A stretch of DNA of 41,583 nt, taken from positions 1 through 41,583 of the forward strand of contig DJAA01000023.1 in assembly GCA_002428085.1 (NCBI GenBank), given 5' to 3'. The notes below the pieces were generated by a model. That model was not told the origin of the DNA, ran no database searches, and saw only the letters and a list, made by a program, of their open reading frames with translations. A program made the position numbers and the translations under genes. Within the stretch, counting starts at the first letter, position 1. Every line of letters begins with the position of its first letter. Below are positions 7,541 to 15,935 of the stretch, in pieces. This stretch comes from Sulfurimonas sp. UBA6014 (lineage in GTDB: Bacteria > Campylobacterota > Campylobacteria > Campylobacterales > Sulfurimonadaceae).

Positions 7541-7774
7541 CTATTGCTCCGCCTTATCAAACTTAATACTCTCTTTTAAAATTACTTCATCACTTGTTGG
7601 CTCAACTTTTGTTTTATCAAACGCTTTTTGCGCCTCTTCTTCATTGTAGTTTCTACACTCTTGTGGAACGACAGCATTTGGATCGGTTGCTATTTGGTCG
7701 CACATTGTAGCATTAAACGTAAAGTATGAACAGCCACTCAAAAGCAAGACACTGAGTATAACTAATCTCCACAT
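7541..7774 (-). CDS. Small putative lipoprotein
   Basis: 77 residues with a lipoprotein signal: a short hydrophobic stretch LVILSVLLLSGC in which LSGC is the lipobox, so Cys15 would be lipidated. The mature part is acidic and short, with two further cysteines (C25 and C40), and has no recognisable domain. AAGGAG lies 8 bases before the ATG. It starts 12 bases after thyX on the same strand, so it is probably in the thyX transcript. Its stop codon is directly adjacent to that of the convergent gene (palindrome ATAGCTAT at 7537-7544). Function unknown. Confidence 0.8.
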   Translation of the reverse strand: MWRLVILSVLLLSGCSYFTFNATMCDQIATDPNAVVPQECRNYNEEEAQKAFDKTKVEPTSDEVILKESIKFDKAEQ

Positions 7775-7786
7775 AGGAAAATCTCC

Positions 7787-8620
7787 TTATTTCTTTTTGA
7801 CTATCAAATCTAAATACTTCAAAGGGGTAACTTTCATCATCTCTTGAGCGAGCCATTGTATTTGAAAGTAGGCCGCACCGCTGTCTCTGAGAGTCAAATA
7901 GTTTTTCAAACTTCTAAGATTAAAAGTTACAACCATATCAACTTTGACATTATCCGTAATGATATGTTTAAAAGCATCCCCAACATTGCGTTTTTTCTTC
8001 CCCTCTTGAAGCGCTGCAAAAAGTGCCTCTGCATCCCCTTGTAACGCTTCTATGAAGCCAATAGAGCTTTTTGCAACTGCAATAGAGTGAAAATCCTCTA
8101 CGATTTTTGACTGATACTCTAGTTTGTCATACATGGCACCGATTTCGATTGTATTATACGCTTCATCAAGGGTGACGAACATATCAAAACCTAAAACTTT
8201 GTCAATAAAAAAATCTTTATCCCCGCCGTGTTTTGAAGCAACAAAGGCATTAATAACCGAGCTCATAGTATAGCGCGTACTTCGCACACTTATGGCTTGC
8301 ATGCGATGTCTGGCGTGTTCTTGTAAAACTCCCCTTGAAGTGCCGCGAACCAAATAGCTTAAGTTTGCATGCTCTAAAATAGAGTGATGAAAATGGGTCC
8401 AAGCTAAGTCATCTAAAAGATTGGAATCTTCTATATCGTTGATAGCATCGCACATGACACGACTGGGCATATTCTCTTGGATATGTTTCATCACCTCATT
8501 TTCACTATTTTCAAAAGAGTCATAACACGTCCTAGCCGCTGTCTCAGCAACGCCGATTCCCGTCTCTTGTAAAAGAACTACTTCGGGCTTAGAGTATTTG
8601 ATGCCGTACATCTCTTGCAT
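7787..8620 (-). CDS. thyX: Flavin-dependent thymidylate synthase ThyX
   Basis: Makes dTMP from dUMP using FAD, NADPH and methylene-tetrahydrofolate. The ThyX signature is clear: EHARHRMQAISVRSTRYT, containing RHRxxSxxxxS-type residues near residue 104, plus the C-terminal ITDNVKVDMVVTFNLRSLKNYLTLR, which carries the conserved R-x-L-x-N-Y-L-x-L-R part. I choose the ATG at 8620 (277 residues) because AGGAG lies 5 bases upstream; an upstream extension to 8674 has no ribosome-binding site and is not ThyX-like. The lipoprotein gene follows within 12 bases. Confidence 0.95.
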   Translation of the reverse strand: MQEMYGIKYSKPEVVLLQETGIGVAETAARTCYDSFENSENEVMKHIQENMPSRVMCDAINDIEDSNLLDDLAWTHFHHSILEHANLSYLVRGTSRGVLQEHARHRMQAISVRSTRYTMSSVINAFVASKHGGDKDFFIDKVLGFDMFVTLDEAYNTIEIGAMYDKLEYQSKIVEDFHSIAVAKSSIGFIEALQGDAEALFAALQEGKKKRNVGDAFKHIITDNVKVDMVVTFNLRSLKNYLTLRDSGAAYFQIQWLAQEMMKVTPLKYLDLIVKKK

Positions 8621-8714
8621 TTTTTCTCCTGCTTTGTTTACTTTACTAATTTCTTGCTTTGCTCGCAATAACACTCATGGCCGTTGCTTTCTTATGATTT
8701 TACTATAAAAAGTA

Positions 8715-9362
8715 TTATTTCTGTATCCCATCTAAAATAGGAACGAAATCGCATGCTTCTAGTTCTTCACTTTTTATGGTTGCGCCGCTCTTTTTAAATC
8801 TAGTTATAACCTGCTTTGTCCCTTTTTGAATAGGAGCGACTAAAATTCCCCCCTCACATAACTGCTCAAAAAGTTTTAAAGGTATCTGCTTTGCGGTTGC
8901 TGAAAAGAGGATTCTATCGTAGGGAGCGTACTGCATCCAGCCATTTTGCCCATCATCGGTTCTTGTGTGAATGTTGTTAATCTTCAGCTCTCGAAAGCGG
9001 GATTTTGCCTCTAACATGAGAGATTCTATCCGTTCTATAGTAAAAACACCGCGAAAGAGATGTGAAAGAACTGCCGCTTGATACCCACTTCCACACCCTA
9101 TTTCTAAAACTTTATCTGCGCCCACAGGCTCCAAATATTGCGTCATTTTTGCAACCGTCAAGGGAGAGCTTATCCACTGCGAAGCGCCCATAGGGAGAGC
9201 GTCGAGTTTATAGGCGCTATGACGTAGCCCTGCTGGGACAAACACTTCACGATTTGTTTGTGCTATGGCATTTTTGACTCCGTCGCTGAGTGCAAATTTT
9301 TTGTGACAATCCTCGGCCAGCCGTGCCGTTTTAGCTGCAGTGATTCTATCCAATTCCAACAT
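8715..9362 (-). CDS. pcm: Protein-L-isoaspartate O-methyltransferase
   Basis: A repair enzyme that uses S-adenosylmethionine to methylate isoaspartyl residues in aged proteins. 215 residues, usual for the family. The SAM-binding motif VLEIGCGSGYQAAVLSHL is near residue 84, and the family pre-motif PMGASQWISSPLTVAKMTQYLEP precedes it. RILFSATAKQIP and GGILVAPI match the later methyltransferase motifs. Its start overlaps the end of the nitrilase-family gene by 17 bases, with GAGG about 9 bases upstream of the ATG, pointing to an nrdB-nitrilase-pcm operon. Confidence 0.93.
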   Translation of the reverse strand: MLELDRITAAKTARLAEDCHKKFALSDGVKNAIAQTNREVFVPAGLRHSAYKLDALPMGASQWISSPLTVAKMTQYLEPVGADKVLEIGCGSGYQAAVLSHLFRGVFTIERIESLMLEAKSRFRELKINNIHTRTDDGQNGWMQYAPYDRILFSATAKQIPLKLFEQLCEGGILVAPIQKGTKQVITRFKKSGATIKSEELEACDFVPILDGIQK

Positions 9363-10071
9363 CCATATATCGCCTCATGAGGGCTATCTCTTTTTTTTGA
9401 TACGCAATCTCTAGGCAAGGTCCATTCTCATTCAAAAATATTTCACCGAGAGGGTTAATGATGGTACTTATTTTTGTACACTCTTCATGAAGGCTATCGC
9501 TTGCTATAACATAACATTGGTTCATGATGGCAAGCGCTTGCGTTAAAGTTTTAAAATGTAAAGTTCTTAAAACTCCCCACCATGCAGGCACAGCAATAAC
9601 ATCAGCGCCCTCTAATTTTTGCCATAAATCTTTAAAACGCAGCTCAAAACAAATAAGAATCCCTATCTTTACCCCATCAACTTCTATAATTTGCACACTC
9701 TGTGAATTACCCTCTTGAAAATATTGGTCTTCTGCGCCAAATCGGAAAAGTTTTGCTTTGGCTCTTTCATGAACCACTTCACCATTATGTATAACTTTTA
9801 CAAAATTATAAAACTTGCCATCTCTTTTTTCGATAACGCTCATAATTATTATCTTATCAAAAGAGACTTTTTTTATCTCAGTCATGGCTTTAGCAGTAAA
9901 ATCTGCTGCTGCTTCAAAATTTTCATAATCAAAACCTGTAAGACAAACTTCAGGTGCAACAATGATAGATTTATTAGATGTATTTTCGATGAGTTTTAGA
10001 AGCGTTTGTAAGTTAGTGTTAGTGTTGTTAGTAGTTACGAACGAAAGTGAGCACAGTATATGCTCACTCAT
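9346..10071 (-). CDS. Nitrilase-superfamily (carbon-nitrogen) hydrolase
   Basis: 241 residues with the Glu-Lys-Cys catalytic set of the superfamily: E41 in IVAPEVCLTGF, K105 in RAKAKLF and C141 in ILICFELRF (compare the usual CYDLRFP). These enzymes cleave amide or nitrile bonds of small molecules; this one resembles omega-amidase-like short members, but the substrate cannot be read. The ATG at 10071 lies two bases after the nrdB stop (TAAAATG). A longer frame reaching 10089 would need a TTG or GTG start inside nrdB. It is co-oriented and overlapping with pcm. Confidence 0.88.
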   Translation of the reverse strand: MSEHILCSLSFVTTNNTNTNLQTLLKLIENTSNKSIIVAPEVCLTGFDYENFEAAADFTAKAMTEIKKVSFDKIIIMSVIEKRDGKFYNFVKVIHNGEVVHERAKAKLFRFGAEDQYFQEGNSQSVQIIEVDGVKIGILICFELRFKDLWQKLEGADVIAVPAWWGVLRTLHFKTLTQALAIMNQCYVIASDSLHEECTKISTIINPLGEIFLNENGPCLEIAYQKKEIALMRRYMDVGIG

Positions 10072-10072
10072 T

Positions 10073-11095
10073 TTAGAAATCGTCACCAAAACTCAAACTT
10101 CCTTTTGAGTAGTTCGTAACAGTTCCCTCAAAGAAGTTCGTCTTTTGGTCATTAAATTTTGCAAAATCATTCACCCATTTGATAGGATTTTCAACATTGT
10201 AAATTTTATCAAATCCAACCGCATTCAATCTATCATCAGCAAGATGTTGAATATATTGCTCGACAATGGCATCCGTTAAACCCAAAATTTGCCCTTGAGT
10301 AATGTACTTGCCCCAGTCAGCTTCAAGTTTTACCGCTTGTTTGAACATCTCGATAACTTCTGCTTTTAATTTATCGCTAAACAAATCAGGTCTCTCTTTT
10401 CGAAGCGTATTTATGAGGTTTTGAAAGAGGACAAGGTGCGTTACTTCATCTCTTTGAATAAAGCGAATCATTTGCGCAGAACCAAGCATTTTACCCGAAC
10501 GTGCAAGGGTATAAATGTAGGTAAATCCGCTGTAAAAGTAAATGCCTTCTAGTATCTGATTTGCAAAACATGCTTTTACAAAATTGTGTTCGCTAGGATT
10601 TTTGGCAAGTTCTAAATAGACAGCCGCAATCGCATCATTTTTACTCTTTAGCATCATGTCTCTTCGCCAAAGGTCATAAATTTCTGCAGAGTTTGTAGAG
10701 ATACTGTCAACCATAACCGCATAACTTTGTGAGTGAAGCGCCTCTTCAAAACTTTGACGCACTAAAATCAGGTTAATTTCTGGAGAAGTTACATACGGGT
10801 TTACATTGTCAATAAGGTTGTTTGTTTGTAAAGAATCCATAAAAATAAGTTGTGAAAGTGCTTTGTCATAAGCTGTTTTTTCAGAATCGGTGAGATTTTT
10901 ATAGTCATTTACATCTCGCGTCATATCTACTTCTTTAGGAAACCATGTATTATTTAACATCATTTCCCAAAGATTATATGCCCATTGATATTTAATATTA
11001 TTGAGCTCAAAAATTCCTGTCGGGTTTCCGCCAAAAACTCTTCTATCATTTACATTTTCGGTTGAATCTGGATTATAAATCGTTTTTCTTTTCAT
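10073..11095 (-). CDS. nrdB: Class Ia ribonucleotide reductase, small subunit NrdB
   Basis: The radical-carrying subunit of aerobic ribonucleotide reductase; the partner NrdA is encoded separately at 36,479-38,845. 340 residues. Iron ligands and the radical tyrosine are visible in RQSFEEALHSQSYAVMVDSIS and RDEVTHLVLFQNL. The second of two adjacent ATGs (11095) is preferred because GGAG lies 5 bases from it and only 2 from the first (11098). A TATAAT at 11126-11121 gives a very short leader. No convincing NrdR box was recognised. It heads an operon with the nitrilase and pcm genes. Confidence 0.95.
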   Translation of the reverse strand: MKRKTIYNPDSTENVNDRRVFGGNPTGIFELNNIKYQWAYNLWEMMLNNTWFPKEVDMTRDVNDYKNLTDSEKTAYDKALSQLIFMDSLQTNNLIDNVNPYVTSPEINLILVRQSFEEALHSQSYAVMVDSISTNSAEIYDLWRRDMMLKSKNDAIAAVYLELAKNPSEHNFVKACFANQILEGIYFYSGFTYIYTLARSGKMLGSAQMIRFIQRDEVTHLVLFQNLINTLRKERPDLFSDKLKAEVIEMFKQAVKLEADWGKYITQGQILGLTDAIVEQYIQHLADDRLNAVGFDKIYNVENPIKWVNDFAKFNDQKTNFFEGTVTNYSKGSLSFGDDF

Positions 11096-11120
11096 CATTG
11101 CTCCAAAATTTTTAGTTTGT

Positions 11121-11126
11121 GATTAT
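11121..11126 (-). promoter_or_regulatory. Candidate -10 box of nrdB
   Basis: TATAAT on the minus strand 25 bases before the chosen ATG, following an A/T-rich tract of the kind seen upstream of -10 boxes in this phylum. Confidence 0.5.
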
Positions 11127-11224
11127 ATCTTTGGAAGGTTTCGTTTTTTTTAATAAAAAATATAAGAATTATTTACCTCCACATGCCAAAGATAAAGGCA
11201 AGTGGAAAATAAATGGTAAAAATG

Positions 11225-13027
11225 CTACTTACGAGTGTATCTTTTTCTTTCTGATTCTGTTAAATATTTTTTACGAATACGGATAGATTTAGGCGTTACT
11301 TCAAGAAGTTCATCATCTTCAATCCACTCTAAAGCACGCTCCAACGACATGTCACGTGGCGGAATAAGTTTAATAGCTTCATCAGCACCAGATGAACGAA
11401 CGTTTGATTGTGCTTTACCTTTGATAGCATTGACTACTAAATCGTTTGAACGGGAGTGTTCTCCAACAATCATCCCTTCGTATATTTTAGTTTGCGGACC
11501 TATGAAAAGAACACCGCGGTCTTGAATATTAAAAAGTGAATACGCTAAGGTATCACCATTTTCCATTGAAATAAGTGCACCATACGTTCTTGACTCAACA
11601 GTCCCTGTGTAAGGACGAAATTCTAAGAATGAGTGGTTCATGATACCTTCACCCTTCGTATCTGTCAAAAATTGTCCACGAAAACCGATAAGTGCGCGTG
11701 CAGGAATTTCAAACTCAATTCTCTGGAAGCCTTGACCCATTGGAACCATGGCTTTCATCTCTGCTTTTCTTTTACCAAGTTTCTCTATTACTGCACCGCT
11801 GAATTCTTCGGGAACGTCAATGACCAAATGCTCAAACGGTTCACATTTAACACCTTCAATCTCTCTAACGATAACCTCTGGACGGCTTACGCCAAACTCA
11901 AAGTTTTCACGACGCATATTTTCTGCAAGAATTGTGATTTGAAGCTCACCACGACCTGAAACTTTAAATTTACCCTCACCGACAACTTCAAGCTTCATGG
12001 CAACATTTGTTGTCATTTCAAACTCTAAACGGTCTTTTAACTTGTTTGAAGTAACGTGTTTGCCCTCTTGACCTGCAAGTGGAGAATCATTTACAGAAAA
12101 TATAACCGTAAGCGTTGGCTCTTCAATGTGCATTGGATCTAGTGGCATTGGATTTTTAGGATCACAAACAGTATCTCCAACATCGACAGTCTCTAGACCT
12201 GCAAATGCAACGATATCTCCCGCTTCTGCTTCTTGAATTTCCATACGATTAAGTCCATGAAAACCGATAAGTTTGCTTATTTTACCTTTAACCATCTCTC
12301 CATCAGCTTTTGCAAGCATAATGTTGTCACCTTTTCTGATAATACCGTTAAAAATACGAGATATACCTATTTTTCCAACATAATTATCATAATCGAGTGT
12401 AAATACTTGTGCTTGAGTTGAGTTTTCTCTATCGCCTTCAGGCTCAGGAATATGCTTTAAAATTGCATCAAAAATACACTGAAAATCTCCACCCTCTTCA
12501 CTCATATCTAACTTAGCAATACCATCACGTGCAGCTGCATAAATAATCGGGAAATCTTGCTGATCATCGGTTGCTCCCATGGCAGCAAAGAGATCAAACA
12601 TCTCATCTACAACACGTTCAGGATCTGCAGAAGGTTTATCGATTTTGTTGATAACAACGATTGGTTTTTTACCAAGTGCCAACATTTTTTTAACAACAAA
12701 CTTTGTTTGAGGCATAACACCTTCATATGCATCAACAAGAACTAAAACACCATCAACCATCTTAAGAACACGCTCAACTTCTCCACCAAAGTCAGCGTGA
12801 CCCGGAGTGTCGATAATGTTAATTTTATAGTCTTTATAACGGATAGCTGTATTTTTAGAAAGAATCGTAATGCCTCTTTCTTTTTCTAAATCATTGCTAT
12901 CCATGGCTCTCTCAGAATGTGCTTCGTGCGCACCGTACGTACCTGATTGTTCAAGTAGTCCGTCAACTAGTGTAGTTTTTCCGTGGTCAACGTGAGCGAT
13001 AACTGCAATATTTCTAATCTTTTGCAT
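11225..13027 (-). CDS. typA: Translational GTPase TypA/BipA
   Basis: A ribosome-associated GTPase linked to assembly of the 50S subunit and stress adaptation. 600 residues, full length. The G domain carries AHVDHGKTTLVDGLL (P-loop), DSNDLEKERGITI (switch I), DTPGHADFGGEV (G3) and NKIDKPSA (G4). The C-terminal half has EF-G-like domains and the BipA-specific ending with a basic tail (IRIRKKYLTESERKRYTRK). A TATAAT promoter lies about 60 bases upstream. It stands alone as a transcription unit, with 129 bases separating it from nrdB. Confidence 0.97.
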   Translation of the reverse strand: MQKIRNIAVIAHVDHGKTTLVDGLLEQSGTYGAHEAHSERAMDSNDLEKERGITILSKNTAIRYKDYKINIIDTPGHADFGGEVERVLKMVDGVLVLVDAYEGVMPQTKFVVKKMLALGKKPIVVINKIDKPSADPERVVDEMFDLFAAMGATDDQQDFPIIYAAARDGIAKLDMSEEGGDFQCIFDAILKHIPEPEGDRENSTQAQVFTLDYDNYVGKIGISRIFNGIIRKGDNIMLAKADGEMVKGKISKLIGFHGLNRMEIQEAEAGDIVAFAGLETVDVGDTVCDPKNPMPLDPMHIEEPTLTVIFSVNDSPLAGQEGKHVTSNKLKDRLEFEMTTNVAMKLEVVGEGKFKVSGRGELQITILAENMRRENFEFGVSRPEVIVREIEGVKCEPFEHLVIDVPEEFSGAVIEKLGKRKAEMKAMVPMGQGFQRIEFEIPARALIGFRGQFLTDTKGEGIMNHSFLEFRPYTGTVESRTYGALISMENGDTLAYSLFNIQDRGVLFIGPQTKIYEGMIVGEHSRSNDLVVNAIKGKAQSNVRSSGADEAIKLIPPRDMSLERALEWIEDDELLEVTPKSIRIRKKYLTESERKRYTRK

Positions 13028-13279
13028 AGAATTCCTTATTATTTAGTTTCTTATTCTGGATGAAACTAGGGTAAAAATTTTCGCGATTATACCCGAATAA
13101 ATGTTAGATTATCACAAAAGAAGTGTTATACTTGTAAATTACATGCGCTTGTTACGTATATAAATACATGTTTAGCAAGGGCGTAGGCTCATAAAAAATA
13201 GATTATGTTTTACAAATCAAACACTTTTTGAGTAATTATTTTATTTTAAATTTTTCAAATCTAGATTTAAAAGGTACTC
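13028..13279. other. Divergent intergenic region between typA and cca
   Basis: 252 bases of AT-rich sequence. It contains a clear TATAAT for typA (13091-13086). For cca there is an AAAGG ribosome-binding site just before the ATG at 13280. An imperfect dyad around CTTGTTA/TAGCAAG (about 13148-13180) is too mismatched to call. No open reading frame or RNA gene was recognised. Confidence 0.55.
13086..13091 (-). promoter_or_regulatory. Candidate -10 box of typA
   Basis: TATAAT on the minus strand, predicting a leader of about 50 bases before the typA ATG at 13027. No -35 consensus. Confidence 0.5.
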
Positions 13280-14527
13280 ATGATTGATTATCCAAATAAA
13301 TTGAATAAAATCTTTGATAAACTGCAAAAAAATGGTGCGTTTGCAATCATTGTTGGTGGATATGTAAGAGACAGATTGCTTCAAATTGATTCTAAAGACA
13401 TAGACATTGAAGTGTATGGGGTCTCATCATTTGAGAAATTAAAGATTATTTTGGAAGAATTTGGAAGTATAAACACCGTTGGGAAAAGTTTTGGTGTATG
13501 CAAGCTTTATCTTCAAGATTTAGAACTTGATTTTACTTTACCAAGAATTGAGGAAAAAATAGCGATTGGACATACTGGATTTGAGATAAATATTGAATCT
13601 GATATAGATTTTACCACTGCCGCTCGCAGGCGCGACTTTACCATCAATTCCATTGGTTATGACGTTACTCATAAAAAAATTCTTGACCCATTTTATGGAA
13701 TAGATGACCTAAAAAATAAAATTCTAAGAGCTGTTGATAAAAAAAGTTTTGTAGAAGACCCTCTGCGTGTTTATAGAGCAGTGCAATTTTGTTGCAGATT
13801 TGGCTTGCAAATGGATAAAGAATTATTTGGATTATGTTCCATGATGGTTGCAAATAATATGCTAAGTGAACTCTCAAAAGAGAGAGTTTTTCAAGAAATA
13901 GAAAAACTACTTTTAAAAGCACAGATGCCCTCTTTGGGGTTTAAGCTTTATGAAGAGTTAGGCATTATAAAAAGCTTTGATGAACTTCACTTTTTAACTC
14001 AAAGTCATTGGAATCAAATTTTACATACACTAGACAATTTAGCAAAGCAAAAAACCGCTAACAAAACAACTAACATCACTTTAATGTTAGCCGCGATTTG
14101 TTATAAGCTTGGCAGGGAAAAAACTACAAGTTTCATCATAAAACTCACAGATGAGAAAAAAATACTTCATAAAGTTTTATCTCTTGTTTTAAATCCCATA
14201 ACTGAGTTGTTAAGTGACTCTGATCTTTACAGGCTTGCAATAAAAGTAACAATTGAAGACCTTTTAACACTCACGAAAGCAGTTTTTCAAGAGACCGACC
14301 ATGAACGCTACAGAATATGTGAGATAAACCATTTGCGCGCGCAAACTTTAGGAATATTACACAAAAAAATCCCCCCTTTACTTAAAGGCAAGGATATCTT
14401 AGCATGTGGAATATCTCCCTCAAAAAAATTTTCAACTATTTTAAAACAAGCGTATGAAGGGCAAATAGAGGGAAAATTTCATTCTCATGAAGATGGTATG
14501 ATTTGGTTAAAAAAATATTTAGCTTAG
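13280..14527 (+). CDS. CCA tRNA nucleotidyltransferase family protein
   Basis: 415 residues of the class II CCA-adding / poly(A) polymerase family, which adds or repairs the 3' CCA of tRNA. The nucleotidyltransferase head shows IVGGYVRDRLL and the metal-binding pair D40 and D42 in KDIDIEVYG. RRRDFTINSIGYD and the ERVFQEIEKLL-type helical region follow. An HD domain is not obvious in the C-terminal half. Whether it adds CCA, or only CC or A, cannot be decided from sequence. The ATG has AAAGG close upstream. Its stop overlaps by 4 bases with the end of the convergent GGDEF/EAL-like gene. It runs against the direction of replication. Confidence 0.88.
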   Translation: MIDYPNKLNKIFDKLQKNGAFAIIVGGYVRDRLLQIDSKDIDIEVYGVSSFEKLKIILEEFGSINTVGKSFGVCKLYLQDLELDFTLPRIEEKIAIGHTGFEINIESDIDFTTAARRRDFTINSIGYDVTHKKILDPFYGIDDLKNKILRAVDKKSFVEDPLRVYRAVQFCCRFGLQMDKELFGLCSMMVANNMLSELSKERVFQEIEKLLLKAQMPSLGFKLYEELGIIKSFDELHFLTQSHWNQILHTLDNLAKQKTANKTTNITLMLAAICYKLGREKTTSFIIKLTDEKKILHKVLSLVLNPITELLSDSDLYRLAIKVTIEDLLTLTKAVFQETDHERYRICEINHLRAQTLGILHKKIPPLLKGKDILACGISPSKKFSTILKQAYEGQIEGKFHSHEDGMIWLKKYLA

Positions 14528-15930
14528 CTCTCATATACTTTTTCTAGCGGTGCTAAATAATTACCTTGTAAATAGTCTACTTCTAGCTTTATTGCTGATT
14601 GTAAATTTACCTCATTTTCAACCATTTTTATCCATGTTTTTATATTTTTCTTTTGCGCCATAACTCTAAAGCCTTCTACGATACTTCTATACTCTTCTTT
14701 ATCCATTTCTTTACTGTAAAGAGCGTCAAATCTTACGATATCTATCTCTAAATCTCTTAAATATAAAAAACTCGTATGCAAGGACCCAAGTTTATCAATC
14801 GCGATTAATATGCCCATATCTCTAAGTGATTTTAATGTTGCGTTGTACTTATTTATTTGTGAATAATATTCCACTTCTGCAAGAATAAATATGATTTTAT
14901 TTTTTATTTGTGGATGAGAGTTTATGAGTTCTTTCGTCTTAGTTAAAAAGTTTTTATTTCTTAAAGAAGTTGGTGAAATAGTAAAAGCAAATTTTTGTTC
15001 ACTTAAGAGAGCAAGCTTTGTAATATTTATCTCTAAAATCATAAAATCATATTCGCTCATAAGCCCAAGTCTGTTAATAACTTTCATATAATTTTTTTGA
15101 TGCATGATTTTATTGTCTGGTGTTTTTAATTTTACATAACACTCTTTAATTGTGGGTTTTGAATTTTCAAACACATCTTGTGTAAAGATTAAAAATTTTC
15201 TCTCTCGTATTGCATTGATGATAAAAGATTCCAATTCATTGGGACTTATATGCTCCTCTTTAGAACTGTTTTTTAAATTTTTTGTTCTATTTTGTAATTC
15301 AAATAAATTTTCAATAAGATAATCAAGCTGATTTGAAAAAGCTGTATCTGTAATAGCTCCTGATATTTTTACTTCTATATCATCCACTTTAAATTCATTG
15401 CTTTTTAAATACAAGAGCTCCAAAATAGAGTTATAATTATTTTTATTCCCTTTAAAACCTAAAACAAAATCTCCACCTTTTATATGTCCAAGAGGAAAAT
15501 TTTTTATCTCTTTATCTTGTAAATATTCACTTACCCAAAAAATGACTCTACGCAATACTTTATCACCGTTTTTGAGCCCATAAAGATTATTGATATCATT
15601 TAAATTGTCAATGCTGATAAGGATAAGTGTATAGTCTGCATTTTTTTGTATCTCTTTTTTTAAATATGTATATAAATATTCTCTTGTAAAAACTTTAGAG
15701 ACTTCATCGGTTATTTTTATATCAAAACTGCTATATATGATATAAAAAATAAAATAAACACTAAAAAGGATAAGCAATATCGATTCGATATAAAAAATAG
15801 CATCAAGGCTTTCATAAGTAGTGATAAGTGTATTTGAAATAAGAGCGATAATAAGGGCAAAAATAGGAAGTCCCATTCTAAGAGCTAACTTAAAACGGTA
15901 CTCTCTTTCTATCGTTTCTGGTAATAACAT
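14524..15930 (-). CDS. Membrane protein with degenerate GGDEF and EAL-like domains
   Basis: 468 residues. Two hydrophobic segments (about residues 16-38 and 44-67) are followed by a GGDEF-like domain (about 78-200) and an EAL-like domain (about 230-465). The GGDEF part keeps the fold pattern ISIDNLNDINNLYG but the active-site loop reads KGGDF. The EAL part reads ECYVKL for EAL, IAIDKLGS for the usual D-D-F-G, and TISPTSL where an Asn is expected, with QGNYLAP near the end. Both catalytic activities are therefore doubtful, and a c-di-GMP receptor or scaffold role like LapD is inferred. It starts 5 bases after gyrB, so it is probably co-transcribed with it. Confidence 0.85.
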   Translation of the reverse strand: MLLPETIEREYRFKLALRMGLPIFALIIALISNTLITTYESLDAIFYIESILLILFSVYFIFYIIYSSFDIKITDEVSKVFTREYLYTYLKKEIQKNADYTLILISIDNLNDINNLYGLKNGDKVLRRVIFWVSEYLQDKEIKNFPLGHIKGGDFVLGFKGNKNNYNSILELLYLKSNEFKVDDIEVKISGAITDTAFSNQLDYLIENLFELQNRTKNLKNSSKEEHISPNELESFIINAIRERKFLIFTQDVFENSKPTIKECYVKLKTPDNKIMHQKNYMKVINRLGLMSEYDFMILEINITKLALLSEQKFAFTISPTSLRNKNFLTKTKELINSHPQIKNKIIFILAEVEYYSQINKYNATLKSLRDMGILIAIDKLGSLHTSFLYLRDLEIDIVRFDALYSKEMDKEEYRSIVEGFRVMAQKKNIKTWIKMVENEVNLQSAIKLEVDYLQGNYLAPLEKVYES

Positions 15931-15935
15931 GCTAC

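Noticed and set aside
13148..13180. Imperfect dyad between typA and cca
   Set aside because: Too many mismatches to support a hairpin or operator.
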